In this document: piece after piece, positions 22,461 through 31,448 of the stretch
How positions within the stretch are numbered: the stretch's first letter is position 1
Layout of the letters: each line of letters begins with the position of its first letter
IMG/VR virus record: IMGVR_UViG_3300035183_000281
Location: 1 to 38,259 of that record
Direction: 5' to 3' (one strand)
From: a virus
DNA: 38,259 bases
Program-made: the position numbers and the translations under genes
The notes under the pieces: generated by a model
Databases searched by the model: none
The model's input: only the letters and a program-made list of their open reading frames with translations
What the model was told of the DNA's origin: nothing

Positions 22461-24199
22461 TATATATTCTCCAATTCCCGCGCCAGACGCGCAAAGATAC
22501 GGTCGTTATTTTCTTCCATCATTTCACGCGCCTGGCGGATGGTAAGTCCGCTGGCAAAATGGAAATTATTAAATTGCTGGCTCGATGAACTTTGATTCAA
22601 GATCGGGTTCGCCATCGCCTGAGCCATGGCGTTGGGGTCATTCTGACCCCAGCCACGCAGATAGCCAAGCCAGGAATATTTTCCGCGCTTCTCGAATTCT
22701 CCCGAAGGCGAATGAATGGCCAATTTGCTGTCAAACGCTTTCATCAATTCGCTGGCGGCTTTTATTCCCGCGGCGATCAGCGCAGGAATGCCTCCCAAAA
22801 GGCCATTGACGATACCTATGATGACAAATTTACCAACCTGTGACCAGTTCACACGCTGGAAAATCTGCACAATATAATCCCGCGCCCGCGCGAAAAAATT
22901 GAGAACATTCTGCCAGGCAGTTTGTATCCAGCCCGCCCAGCCTGCAAATGTCGCTTTGTTTTGCCCAACCCAGGCGTCCCATGCGCCGCGTAGATTTTCG
23001 AGCGCTTTCGCCGTCCCTAATTTCAAATCCGTCCACATTTGCGAAAAGCCCCATTTGACAATGAACCAGAGTTGTTTCGCTGTCGTGGTAATGCCCATAA
23101 AATTGTTTTTGAAAGCGAGATAAACCAATGCAATCGTGGCGATGATTAACAATAACGGGAGAATAACAGTCAGGGCAGAGGCGGCAATGCCAACAATCGC
23201 CGTGCCAGCCGCGCCTGCTGCGGCCGTGATGGAGCCGAGAGAAATGCCCAGCTCATTGAGTATGCCGATAAAACCGATGAGCGAACTGACGACGCCAATG
23301 ACTGAACCTGCAAACGAAATGAGCGGGCCCATAAGCGCAAGGAACCCCAATAAAATCAGAATTCCCTTCTGCACAAATGGCGGCATATTATTGAATGCTT
23401 CCAGCATTTTATTGATTGCTTTTACGCCATCCAGCACAATCGGCAGCAGATTTTTGCCAAGCGTAGCCATTGCATCAGCAAACTCTGCCTTCAAAATGCG
23501 GGTCTGATTCGCAAGGCCATCCGATGTGCGGGCAAAATCTCCCTGTGCATTGGAGGTTTGTTCCAAAATGAGCGCATAGCGCGCCTGTAACAGAGCGGCC
23601 TGCGATACCTCTCCATTGGCATCGGCCAGTCCCATCTGCACTGCTTTGGCTTTGACCGCAGTCATCGTCAGGTTTATACCCAACGTCCGAAGCGGCTCTA
23701 CTTCTCCAACCAGTCCCGAACGCAATTTCTCCAGCACGACATTCGGGTCCAGATTGTTGAAAGACGCCAGGTCTGCGGCCAGTTCCACCAGGCCTGTGGA
23801 CATTTCAGCCGCTTTATCTTTTCCAAGCCCCATACTGGTAAACAAATTTCCAAATGTTCCCGCCGCCTCGAGCGCCTGTTGTTTGCTCATGCCGAATGCG
23901 GTGGCTGAATCCTGCGCCCATTTCAGGACCGATTCAGACATATCTCCAAAGACAACTGAGACCTTATTCCGCGTTTCTTCCAGATCGCTGGCCGCTTTGA
24001 CTGAGGCCGTACCCAATGCCAGGATTGGCAGAGTCAATCCAATCGTCATTGCATTACCGACAGATTTCAAAGCTCCTGCCACCTGCAATCCAACCGAAGA
24101 AAGATTCTGCAAATTGGTCGTTGCCGTGGAAACGCCGCGCTGGACGCCGCTGGCGTCCAGTTCCACTTTTCCGTATGCGCTTCCAAGTTGGATTGCCAT
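22460..24199 (-). CDS. Tape measure protein, 579 aa
   Basis: Begins MAIQLGSAYGKVELDASGVQ, the typical TMP start. Then come Ala-rich helices, a TMP signature around AASDLEETRNKVSVVFGDMS (res ~69-88), and several hydrophobic segments (~285-365) that form the membrane-interacting part. At ~1.5 angstrom per residue a tail of roughly 85-90 nm is expected. Directly follows the tail assembly chaperone genes. No C-terminal peptidase domain is seen. Confidence 0.9.
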   Translation of the reverse strand: MAIQLGSAYGKVELDASGVQRGVSTATTNLQNLSSVGLQVAGALKSVGNAMTIGLTLPILALGTASVKAASDLEETRNKVSVVFGDMSESVLKWAQDSATAFGMSKQQALEAAGTFGNLFTSMGLGKDKAAEMSTGLVELAADLASFNNLDPNVVLEKLRSGLVGEVEPLRTLGINLTMTAVKAKAVQMGLADANGEVSQAALLQARYALILEQTSNAQGDFARTSDGLANQTRILKAEFADAMATLGKNLLPIVLDGVKAINKMLEAFNNMPPFVQKGILILLGFLALMGPLISFAGSVIGVVSSLIGFIGILNELGISLGSITAAAGAAGTAIVGIAASALTVILPLLLIIATIALVYLAFKNNFMGITTTAKQLWFIVKWGFSQMWTDLKLGTAKALENLRGAWDAWVGQNKATFAGWAGWIQTAWQNVLNFFARARDYIVQIFQRVNWSQVGKFVIIGIVNGLLGGIPALIAAGIKAASELMKAFDSKLAIHSPSGEFEKRGKYSWLGYLRGWGQNDPNAMAQAMANPILNQSSSSQQFNNFHFASGLTIRQAREMMEENNDRIFARLARELENI

Positions 24200-24460
24200 T
24201 TACCAAACTCCTGACTTCGGTATCCTGATTTTCTTCGTGACGCGCGCTTTTGCGCTGGCAAATTTCATGTTCCCCTTCCCAATGGGGGTGGGGCTGTCGC
24301 CGTGCATAACCGCGGCCTCCGTTCTGAGGCCGATCAGCGCGCACGCTTCATCAATTTGCCAGGCGGTCCAATCGGTATGCAGATTCAGGATCGAGCTCGG
24401 CCTCGTCGAGTACCGTTTTCCCAGCACGTCCAGCCTGAGCAGGTTGTCTCTCGTCGCGAA
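24200..24460 (-). CDS. Frameshift extension of the tail assembly chaperone (86 codons)
   Basis: This +1 frame continues without a start of its own and contains YSTRPSSILNL...WQIDEACALIGL, the pattern usual in the C-terminal part of long tail assembly chaperones. It ends directly before the tape-measure ATG. It is probably reached by slippage at CCC-TTT (24464-24459; CCC to CCT) or at GGG-AAA-A (24422-24416), giving a product of about 225 residues. Confidence 0.65.
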   Translation of the reverse strand, partial: FATRDNLLRLDVLGKRYSTRPSSILNLHTDWTAWQIDEACALIGLRTEAAVMHGDSPTPIGKGNMKFASAKARVTKKIRIPKSGVW

Positions 24461-24878
24461 AGGGCTGCACCGCCGCCGTCTCACGATTGATCCAGTTGAA
24501 AACGGCCATTTTGTCATCGCCTGGCAATTCATCGAGACCCAGATGTTCGTCATCTCCATGATCGGCAATCGGCGGGTCTTTTATGGCAATTTTCATGAGC
24601 GCATCCATCAACTGCCCAAATTCAGCCGCATTCTGCGAAATCGCGTTAAGATCCAATTCCTGTCGCCCATTTCGCGCGGCTTCCTCGCCCAGCGCCAAAA
24701 TTGATGGCGGCAATTTGCCCGTGAATATCAGATCGGTGATGGTCACATCTGCGACCATCACCTTCAACCCGCTGGGCAGCGTAAGCTCATGCATACGTCC
24801 CGCCCGCCAGTTTGCCAGTTCCGCGCGGCGGTCATTTTGAGATTGAGCAACATGCTCGAGATCGTTTTTTTTCGGCAT
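24351..24878 (-). CDS. Tail assembly chaperone, short form, 175 aa
   Basis: Sits between tail tube and tape measure, the constant place of the lambda G / G-T type chaperones. Acidic helical protein starting MPKKNDLEHVAQSQND. The short form ends at TGA 24351, while the downstream +1 frame carries the expected long-form extension. The chaperone coats the tape measure during tube polymerisation and is absent from virions. Confidence 0.75.
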   Translation of the reverse strand: MPKKNDLEHVAQSQNDRRAELANWRAGRMHELTLPSGLKVMVADVTITDLIFTGKLPPSILALGEEAARNGRQELDLNAISQNAAEFGQLMDALMKIAIKDPPIADHGDDEHLGLDELPGDDKMAVFNWINRETAAVQPFRDERQPAQAGRAGKTVLDEAELDPESAYRLDRLAN

Positions 24879-24894
24879 TTCATCTCCACTGATT

Positions 24895-24907
24895 ACTGAT
24901 CACTGAC
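24895..24907. repeat. ACTGATCACTGAC repeat, copy 1
   Basis: 13-bp sequence between the tail tube and chaperone genes. It recurs exactly at 26642-26654 inside the gp7-like gene, each time in a wider GATCACTGA-rich stretch. Confidence 0.5.
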
Positions 24908-25434
24908 TACGAAGTGGGTAAATCATGGGCAGTTTCGTTTTGGACCCAATCGTAGATTCCGTTCACCCCGTCATCAATACCGATACCCTTGATGCTGGGT
25001 TTGGCGATTTCACCGTATTTCAGCGAGCCGTCCAGCCCGTCGGTGACTTTGGCTTTGTAGATAATGCAATGCACATCATCATCGCCCTCGCCGAGCGACT
25101 TGCCGTAGATTTTGAAATACGGCAGACGCACCGCGCCAGCATGATTCAGGGTTTTGGCCTGGTTGGGTGTCGTGCCAGTGGTAGTGGTGCTGGTGCCATA
25201 CATGATAGCCAGCGCTTCCAGCGGCATGGAGGAAAACTCCAGTTCCCATTCAATGGCGTCACGGACAGCTACTACGCCGCCCAATTTGTCGTCGCCCTGC
25301 GCTTCTGCCGAACGAATGCGCTCCTTGAATTTCAGCGTCACAGATTCGGGCAGGTCTACCTGCGTGGTGCCGCTGATATTGGTCAGTTTGATGTCGTTCA
25401 AACCGTAAACGATGGGGGTGGTATTCAAAGCCAT
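24907..25434 (-). CDS. Major tail (tube) protein, 175 aa
   Basis: Beta-rich protein of tube-protein size (MALNTTPIVYGLNDIKLTNIS...), encoded between tail terminator and chaperone. It contains an EWELEFSSMPLEALAIMYG section and a Gly/Asp-rich C-terminal half, as common for HK97 gp6/lambda V-like tube subunits. Good ribosome site AAAGGAGAT. Polymerises into the tail tube around the tape measure. Confidence 0.75.
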   Translation of the reverse strand: MALNTTPIVYGLNDIKLTNISGTTQVDLPESVTLKFKERIRSAEAQGDDKLGGVVAVRDAIEWELEFSSMPLEALAIMYGTSTTTTGTTPNQAKTLNHAGAVRLPYFKIYGKSLGEGDDDVHCIIYKAKVTDGLDGSLKYGEIAKPSIKGIGIDDGVNGIYDWVQNETAHDLPTS

Positions 25435-25446
25435 TTCAAATCTCCT

Positions 25447-25860
25447 TTACAATTTTCGCTTTGCTACAAATCGCAGCGATCCCAGCGCGCAATCCAACGC
25501 CGGGTCATGCTGTCCCTGGATGGTTACATCATGCTCGATATTCCATACGCTCACTCCTATTTTCTGCTCATTCAGGTCATTGAAAACATAATTCATCGCC
25601 TGCTCGATCACGTCATAACCTGAACGTTGATAAAAATAAACCGTGACGGGCGTTTGAACGCCGCGCCGCGTCGGTCGCAATTTAATCTCTGTGCCTTCCC
25701 TGATCAGCGCGCATGGCTTGATTTCACCATTCGCGTCGAAGGCGGCAGGTGTTAACTGCCTGCTGATCTCCATCACATCTGCATATATCCCGCCTGTCAA
25801 CAAATCCATCAAAGATATATCCGCCTCGAGAGCGCCCTTGATACTATTGCTTAGAGTCAT
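25447..25860 (-). CDS. Tail terminator / completion protein, 137 aa
   Basis: Start set at ATG 25860 (MTLSNSIKGALEADISL...), which overlaps the upstream stop as ATGA (25857-25860); the longer frame lies in the previous gene. The size, position before the tail tube gene and mixed alpha/beta sequence (VYFYQRSGYDVIEQAMNYVF) fit gpU-like terminators that cap the tube. Confidence 0.65.
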   Translation of the reverse strand: MTLSNSIKGALEADISLMDLLTGGIYADVMEISRQLTPAAFDANGEIKPCALIREGTEIKLRPTRRGVQTPVTVYFYQRSGYDVIEQAMNYVFNDLNEQKIGVSVWNIEHDVTIQGQHDPALDCALGSLRFVAKRKL

Positions 25861-26999
25861 TTCAACCACTCCGACAACTCTGTACCCAACAGCCACACCG
25901 CCAGGCCAATCGCCTGCGGCAAAATGGACGCCTCTACATTTCCGCCGATGTCCTGCGCGTATTGATCCATTTCAGGCCATGCCTGTTCGCCTGTCATCCA
26001 GCCGCGCAGTTGAGAAATAAATTCTTTCTGATCCATCAACACTGCGGTTTTGAAGCAAAAACAATGCGGGTGAATCGGCAGTTCGATTTCGCCCTTCGGA
26101 TAAACCCCATCACCATTCTCGCCGCCCTCCACAATATCATCGCATTCATCGCGCTCCGGGTGCGCCGCCGATAGATGGATTTTTTCCTGCTCAACCCAGG
26201 GCTGCATCGCCATCACCTTGTCTGTGGCCAACGAATGGATTTTCTGGATTTCCGTGCGCGCCAATCGCAGGGCGTTATAACTCACGCCGCGCTCGTCGCA
26301 CGCATCGCCCGAAAGCAAACCGGTTGTTGATGTAGTCTTTTCTTTGGCGGTCATCCCATATAGGCGCGTAGATGTCCAGCGCGGGCAATCTGCATTCGCG
26401 CCCAGAAATTGTTCGAGCAATTTCGCCGTGTCCCATGCGCTCGATCCATTTGCAATCGCCTGCATCAACACCTGATTGATACCATCTCTGGTTTCGCGGT
26501 CCAGATTCCAAATCCGGCTGGATAGATTCAGGCTCGACCCGCCATACAGATAATTCTCGGCCACATCGAGCAAAATACGGATCTGCGGACTGAATACTCC
26601 ATCCTTCACGGTCTCGGTCAGCGCTTCACTGACCACCGATGACTGATCACTGACCACCGGCCTGATCACCCTCTCATGCATCACCGCCAACACCCCAAAT
26701 GGAATCCAGGCCGCTTCCCTGCGGGCTTTTAAAAATTGCGCTTGCCATTCCTTAAACATATCTCCCCAGGCTCTCAGGAGATCGGTCTGCAATGCAAATC
26801 CGCTTGCACCATCCAACACGCCATCCCTGCCGCCCGCTTTTAGAATCAATGCGGTCGCCTCACGGCCAAAATCAAGCAGCATTTCATGCGTCAGCGATGT
26901 GAAATAAATCTGCAAGCGCATTTGCGCCTTGAATGACGCCTGGTATAGTTTTCCCAGCGGAACCGCTTCGAGCTGCTGGAGCAATTTCCTGGTATCCAT
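25857..26999 (-). CDS. SPP1 gp7 / Mu gpF-like head morphogenesis protein, 380 aa
   Basis: Directly after the portal gene (TAATG overlap). The C-terminal region has the family's metal-site pattern: ALRLARTEIQKIHSLATDK, then HPERDECD, then LPIHPHCFCF. Such minor head proteins attach to the portal and help DNA entry. Around residues 112-125 the repeat at 26.62-26.66 kb encodes VVSDQSSVVSEALTE, an inserted low-complexity patch. Confidence 0.8.
   Translation of the reverse strand: MDTRKLLQQLEAVPLGKLYQASFKAQMRLQIYFTSLTHEMLLDFGREATALILKAGGRDGVLDGASGFALQTDLLRAWGDMFKEWQAQFLKARREAAWIPFGVLAVMHERVIRPVVSDQSSVVSEALTETVKDGVFSPQIRILLDVAENYLYGGSSLNLSSRIWNLDRETRDGINQVLMQAIANGSSAWDTAKLLEQFLGANADCPRWTSTRLYGMTAKEKTTSTTGLLSGDACDERGVSYNALRLARTEIQKIHSLATDKVMAMQPWVEQEKIHLSAAHPERDECDDIVEGGENGDGVYPKGEIELPIHPHCFCFKTAVLMDQKEFISQLRGWMTGEQAWPEMDQYAQDIGGNVEASILPQAIGLAVWLLGTELSEWLK
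26642..26654. repeat. ACTGATCACTGAC repeat, copy 2, inside a coding region
   Basis: Exact copy of 24895-24907, within a stretch of GGTCAGTGATCAGTCAT-type sequence. It is read in frame and adds a Ser/Val-rich insert to the gp7-like protein. Confidence 0.5.
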
Positions 27000-28279
27000 T
27001 AGATACTAAGCCCTTTCAGCGTCGCGGCAAATTTCTCGCTATCCATGCCGTCACCGGTTAGGATTTCGAGATCAACGCCGGGGATGAACTGCGCCGCTAA
27101 TGATTGTATTAATTCTTCCTTGACGCCCAACACGCGCAGGCGCATCAACGCATCTGCCAGGTCTCGCAAGCCGGTGGGAGTCAGTCCCTTTGCCTTGCGC
27201 CATATGATTTCATATTTCAAACTGGCTGGCAGAATACCTTTCAAAGTCCATTGCAACTCCACCAGCGGTTTGACGAATTCCTCCGTCAGCCATTCGCGCC
27301 CATCCTCAAGCGTTTCCTCATATTCGGCTCTTTTCTCGCCCAGCACATCGCGGTTCAGCCCGCTCCCATAGCCAATCAATTCCATAGGGGTAGGAGACGC
27401 AAAATACATCGTCTCTATATGATGGGTAATATCCGCAATTTCATTCAAATGCGCGTCTCCCTGAATCATTGCGATCGAGCCTGGTTTATTGGTGTAATAA
27501 TTGCGGACCGCCGCAAAAGGATTGGCTTCGGCGGCTTTATTTGTCTCTTTGTAAGCCTCTAAATCAGCCACAGAACCCTCTACTACATGGTGCAAAATTG
27601 TTCCGGCGCGTGTCTTCCGCCGCACCGATACGTCAATTTCTCCTTCACTGACGCGTTTGAACGCGCCTGTGGAAGACGCCCACATAGGCATACCATAGCG
27701 GTCCTCCTCATCATGATCCCAACGGACATGGATGATCTGCCATTGGGCAAACCAGATTGCATCACGTGGCGGCTCAGCCGTCATCCAGGATTGCGGAGAC
27801 ATCCAAAACGCTTTCTGCGGATTATCAAATTCATCGTAAGAATTGCTTGCCCGGCGCATCTGCAAAGTCGGTTTACGCGAAAGATTGACGATGTCCATAT
27901 TCTCGTCTACCACTACCTCATAGAACGAATCGCCATCCCTGCCTGTCAGACGGGTCACATCCTGTAATTTTTTGGCAAGTCCCAGGCGATTAATCAATGC
28001 CTGCGAAATTTCCAGCGCCTGGGTGTTCGCTGTTTTGACAAAAAAGCCCGCTCGCACGAGATCGGTCGCGTAGACGCGCAGAGCTTTCTTTACGCGCGGA
28101 TCGGTTTTGTACATCAACCTGCAAGTTTTGATAATAGCCTGGCGCTCGGTATCCGCCTTCAAACGTTCATACACAGATACCGTTTCCGACGCGCTGCTGC
28201 GTTGTTGAGATATGGCTGTAGTTTCAACAGCCGCAGGCGGATTCATAAAAGCATTGATTCGATCTCGCAAAGACGCCAT
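26999..28279 (-). CDS. Portal protein, 426 aa
   Basis: Shows the portal clip/wing pattern: VKKALRVYATDLVRAGFFV, TGRDGDSFYEVVVDENMDIVNL, and later IETMYFASPTPMELIGYGSGLN with a long downstream helix region. Followed by the gp7-like gene, its usual partner. Forms the dodecameric ring at the capsid vertex through which TerL packages DNA. One base separates it from the upstream stop. The gene lies downstream of the capsid and connectors rather than before them. Confidence 0.8.
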   Translation of the reverse strand: MASLRDRINAFMNPPAAVETTAISQQRSSASETVSVYERLKADTERQAIIKTCRLMYKTDPRVKKALRVYATDLVRAGFFVKTANTQALEISQALINRLGLAKKLQDVTRLTGRDGDSFYEVVVDENMDIVNLSRKPTLQMRRASNSYDEFDNPQKAFWMSPQSWMTAEPPRDAIWFAQWQIIHVRWDHDEEDRYGMPMWASSTGAFKRVSEGEIDVSVRRKTRAGTILHHVVEGSVADLEAYKETNKAAEANPFAAVRNYYTNKPGSIAMIQGDAHLNEIADITHHIETMYFASPTPMELIGYGSGLNRDVLGEKRAEYEETLEDGREWLTEEFVKPLVELQWTLKGILPASLKYEIIWRKAKGLTPTGLRDLADALMRLRVLGVKEELIQSLAAQFIPGVDLEILTGDGMDSEKFAATLKGLSI

Positions 28280-28280
28280 G

Positions 28281-28718
28281 CTATCCTCTGAATAAATCCT
28301 GCACCATGCGCTCTAAACCCGGCAGGTTTTTTTCCATCGTTGACATGATAACGGCATATCTGCCGCCGTTGGATAATTCCAGAAATTTTCCATAGAATAC
28401 GCTGTGTCCAAGCGTGATGATCAACGTATTGTCGCTTCCGCTTTCGATGGTCACATCGCTAATCAGGCCCTGCGCCTCAGGCGTGACCGTCCCAGTGACT
28501 GGCGACAACCCGAAACCATCCACTGCAAAGAATAAACCGCCGCGCGCATTGCCGGTACGATCCATCCATGGCGCATTCACACGCGCCTCATCCTGAATGG
28601 ATTGGCCCCAATAGGTAGCCGCAGCCTGCACCGCCACGAATATTTTTTGCCCATACGCCCCGATATTTGGAACCAGTTCCTTTTCAGGCGGTATTACCCA
28701 TCGAAAGCCAGTATTCAT
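28281..28718 (-). CDS. HK97 gp10-like head-tail/tail completion protein, 145 aa
   Basis: The section YWGQSIQDEARVNAPWMDRT followed by GNARGGL matches the gp10 family motif (helix, AP...TG.L). ATG overlaps the upstream stop as ATGA (28715-28718). Acts at the neck where the tail joins the head. Confidence 0.7.
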   Translation of the reverse strand: MNTGFRWVIPPEKELVPNIGAYGQKIFVAVQAAATYWGQSIQDEARVNAPWMDRTGNARGGLFFAVDGFGLSPVTGTVTPEAQGLISDVTIESGSDNTLIITLGHSVFYGKFLELSNGGRYAVIMSTMEKNLPGLERMVQDLFRG

Positions 28719-29029
28719 TCCACTACCACTGCTTCCGCAATCGTAGCCGCCAGGCGGTTGGGCTGGACAAACACTACCCGCAGCAACAATCCGTTCCAGT
28801 TAAAGCGATCATCCTTCGCGATGTCCGCGTCATATTCCATCAGCACAAATGCGGCCTGTCTTGCCTCACGCGCCGCCGCCGACTGAAAATTTGCCGCCCG
28901 TCCGCCCGCCATCTCGACACGCATGGCTTGCTCAGGCAGAACGGTCTCGCCGCGCCGAATGGCGATGTTTTGCTCATTCTCCGCGCGCACAATTCGCAAA
29001 TGGTGACGTGCCTTCGTCCAATTCATCAT
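28715..29029 (-). CDS. Head closure (stopper-like) protein, 104 aa
   Basis: Small mixed-fold protein between the adaptor and gp10-like genes, the usual stopper position. Starts MMNWTKARHHLRIVRAENEQ and ends with beta-rich GLLLRVVFVQ. ATGA overlaps both ways. Assigned by position and size. Confidence 0.5.
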   Translation of the reverse strand: MMNWTKARHHLRIVRAENEQNIAIRRGETVLPEQAMRVEMAGGRAANFQSAAAREARQAAFVLMEYDADIAKDDRFNWNGLLLRVVFVQPNRLAATIAEAVVVE

Positions 29030-29646
29030 GAGATTGCCAGCCTCGTGCCAGTATATTGCTTACAAGCCGCCTCATATTCCTGTCGTTTCGATTTGGCACT
29101 ATCCTGATTCGAAGAACCGAGTTTCACGCTCACCGCTCCGAACGAATAGCCTTCCACTCCGCCCGCCGAAGCATCCGCCTGTTTCTGGAAACAAATTTCC
29201 GCCGCCTTCAATAAAATAATTCGGACTTCCTCATCGCCCGCATTCAGCAGATTATCATTGCTGTCGAATACCCACGCGGATTTATATTTGAAATCTCGCG
29301 TCATGGAATATGTGGGCGTAGGCTTGAAAGTAATCTGTTTGTTTATAATCACATATTCCTCTTCCCAATCTGCCGAAACGGGAATAATCCCATTGTTGGT
29401 GATGATCACGCCGTCTGCGCTTACCAGGCTTTCCAGCATCACCAGTTTCATAAAATCTTCGGGCAGGGAATATGTCGTGGTGCCGGAAACAATGGGCAGC
29501 TCGCCGAATTTCATCAATCCGCACCGGCGCGAAAAATCCAGCGCGGCATCTTTTATTGCCTGCTGATATTGCGCCATAGATGGCACGCCATCCACCGCGG
29601 GAACTTCCTGATGCAAAAGCGTGACCAAATCTGCAAGAGTGCTCAT
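29026..29646 (-). CDS. Head-tail adaptor/connector protein, 206 aa
   Basis: Start set at ATG 29646 (MSTLADLVTLLHQEVP...), with AAAGGAAA upstream; the 124 residues before it come from the wrong frame of the capsid gene. Alpha-helical first half (AIKDAALDFSRRCGLM) and a beta section (TTTYSLPEDFMKLVMLE), as in gp6-type connectors that dock under the portal. Confidence 0.7.
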   Translation of the reverse strand: MSTLADLVTLLHQEVPAVDGVPSMAQYQQAIKDAALDFSRRCGLMKFGELPIVSGTTTYSLPEDFMKLVMLESLVSADGVIITNNGIIPVSADWEEEYVIINKQITFKPTPTYSMTRDFKYKSAWVFDSNDNLLNAGDEEVRIILLKAAEICFQKQADASAGGVEGYSFGAVSVKLGSSNQDSAKSKRQEYEAACKQYTGTRLAIS

Positions 29647-29664
29647 GGTTTCCTTTCCCTTTTC

Positions 29665-29698
29665 CCCTTCCCCCACATCCCAGAATATGGGGGAAGGG
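29665..29698. repeat. Palindrome between capsid and connector genes
   Basis: Arms CCCTTCCCCCA / TGGGGGAAGGG (11 bp) with a 12-nt loop, related to the CTCCCCCAAATA family. No T-run follows on the minus strand. It may reduce transcription or stabilise the capsid mRNA 3' end. Confidence 0.6.
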
Positions 29699-29717
29699 TT
29701 TAGGTTATGGATCGGGA

Positions 29718-31448
29718 CTACGCCTGAATCTTGATGTACGCGCCCTTGTTCGCCACAGGTGATTCGGTCGCGTTGAATTCCTCGGTGTAATACTGATCGG
29801 CGGCAACCAGTTTGCCGTTGCTGTAGGTCGGGAATGGACCGCGCACCTGCATCGGCTGGAAAACGCGGTGGGCCACCAGCTGGCGGTTCACCACCAGCGC
29901 ATACGACTCGCTGAATTCCGGCGATGAGAAAATGGGCAGGCCCTTGATTCCGCCCGCGAACCCAGCCGCGTTCAGGAACGCATTCGGGAAGCCCGTGCGC
30001 GTGAAGCCCGTGGCCCAATTCGAGAGCAGGTCAGCATTCGTCATGCTCATGATGATCGCGGTCGGCTCCCAGAATCGGTTCGCCACCAGAACTTTCGCCG
30101 AACCCAATTTTGCAGCCATCAGGCTGATGTCATCGGCAGAAATATCATGCGTACCGCCGCTGTTATTGGCCACAGAGAGCACGGAAGTCAGCGCCTTGTA
30201 CAGGATACCCTGGTCAATCTTGCGGCGTGTCTGACGGATCAGGTTTGCCATCGTGCGGGCAACCGCATCCCAGCCGAGTTGCGAGCGGCTGAATACCACC
30301 GCCTCGCGCGTGATCCGATCGGCCAGGCGGTCCGCCGCGGCCTCGATGGTTACGTACGAAAGAGTCACCTTGGCGCGCTCGATCTCGGTATTTTCGCCCT
30401 TGCGGATGGCAGTGTACTGATAATCTACCAGCACGTCATTGGTATCAATGCTCCCAGCCGCCAGAAACATGATTTTGCCATTGGCATAATCAACCACGTA
30501 ATCCGTCCCTTCCACATACGTGGTGCCAGCGGGATTACTGGTCACAGTGACTGTGCCAGGAGTCAGGCGCTTATTCGCCAGGTCATACCACACGCCTTCC
30601 GCGCCGCCCGTTACCACCTCATCGGTAACAGAGGCAGAGTAACCCGTCTCGCCGCTGAATGCTTCGAAATACAGGCGATCAGGGCTGTTATCCATGACGC
30701 CAAAATCGAACACGTTGGCGGCAATCAAATCGGGGAATGCCTCTTCGATGATGGCACGGCTGACGCTGTACGGCAGATTCAGGTCGCTGGTAGTTTCGGC
30801 CTCATTAAATTGACGCGCCTCGTTTATCAGGTGATGTTGATATAGCCTATCGAAACGCGCCAGTACCTGTTGAGTGAAAACCGCGGCAGGCGTTTCAGCG
30901 CGCTCTTCCAGTTTGCGTTTGGCGCGCATTTCGCTCTTCCGCACCGATTCGGTCAGCTCGAATGCCACGCGCCCGAACTCAGGCGTGCCGGTTTCGGTTT
31001 CCAGCACATCGCCAACAACCTTCACGCTGGGCTTATTGAAGCCCATATTGTTCAACTTCAAAGCCGCGGCAATGGCGCCATACTCCTTGCGTTTGGCTTC
31101 GGCAATTGCCTTCACTTCATCAACAGATTTTGCGCCGCTGGCTTTCATGGCCTCGACAAACTGCTTGTTCAATTTCTCGCCAAATGGCAGGTCTTTGCAA
31201 ACCTCGGCAATGGTTTTTTCGATTTCAGCCTGCCGTTGCGCCTCCTCGAATTTGCGCGCTTTTTCAGCGGTCGCTTTCAAGGTTTCGGCGATATTGGCGG
31301 TCTCGTCAATGCCCAGCGCCTTGCGGACGTTCTCTTCCAGCGCCTTCAATTGTGCATCACCCAGTTTCTTCACCTGGGCCTCGGTGAGGCCCTCGAATAA
31401 TTCGGGGTGCTCTTTCATAGCTTTCAACAATTCTTCCAGTGTCGTCAT
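29718..31448 (-). CDS. Nested scaffold + major capsid protein from an internal start (576 aa)
   Basis: Inside the protease-capsid gene, GGAGG (31458-31454) stands 5 nt before ATG 31448 (MTTLEELLKAMKEHPELF...), a textbook ribosome site in frame. Independent initiation here would give scaffold-MCP without the protease, needed in far larger amounts. Compare the nested C/Nu3 arrangement of lambda. Confidence 0.6.
   Translation of the reverse strand: MTTLEELLKAMKEHPELFEGLTEAQVKKLGDAQLKALEENVRKALGIDETANIAETLKATAEKARKFEEAQRQAEIEKTIAEVCKDLPFGEKLNKQFVEAMKASGAKSVDEVKAIAEAKRKEYGAIAAALKLNNMGFNKPSVKVVGDVLETETGTPEFGRVAFELTESVRKSEMRAKRKLEERAETPAAVFTQQVLARFDRLYQHHLINEARQFNEAETTSDLNLPYSVSRAIIEEAFPDLIAANVFDFGVMDNSPDRLYFEAFSGETGYSASVTDEVVTGGAEGVWYDLANKRLTPGTVTVTSNPAGTTYVEGTDYVVDYANGKIMFLAAGSIDTNDVLVDYQYTAIRKGENTEIERAKVTLSYVTIEAAADRLADRITREAVVFSRSQLGWDAVARTMANLIRQTRRKIDQGILYKALTSVLSVANNSGGTHDISADDISLMAAKLGSAKVLVANRFWEPTAIIMSMTNADLLSNWATGFTRTGFPNAFLNAAGFAGGIKGLPIFSSPEFSESYALVVNRQLVAHRVFQPMQVRGPFPTYSNGKLVAADQYYTEEFNATESPVANKGAYIKIQA

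Noticed and set aside
29647-30018. N-terminal 124-residue extension of the connector protein
   Set aside because: It is the capsid gene read in the wrong frame; the proper start at 29646 has a ribosome site.
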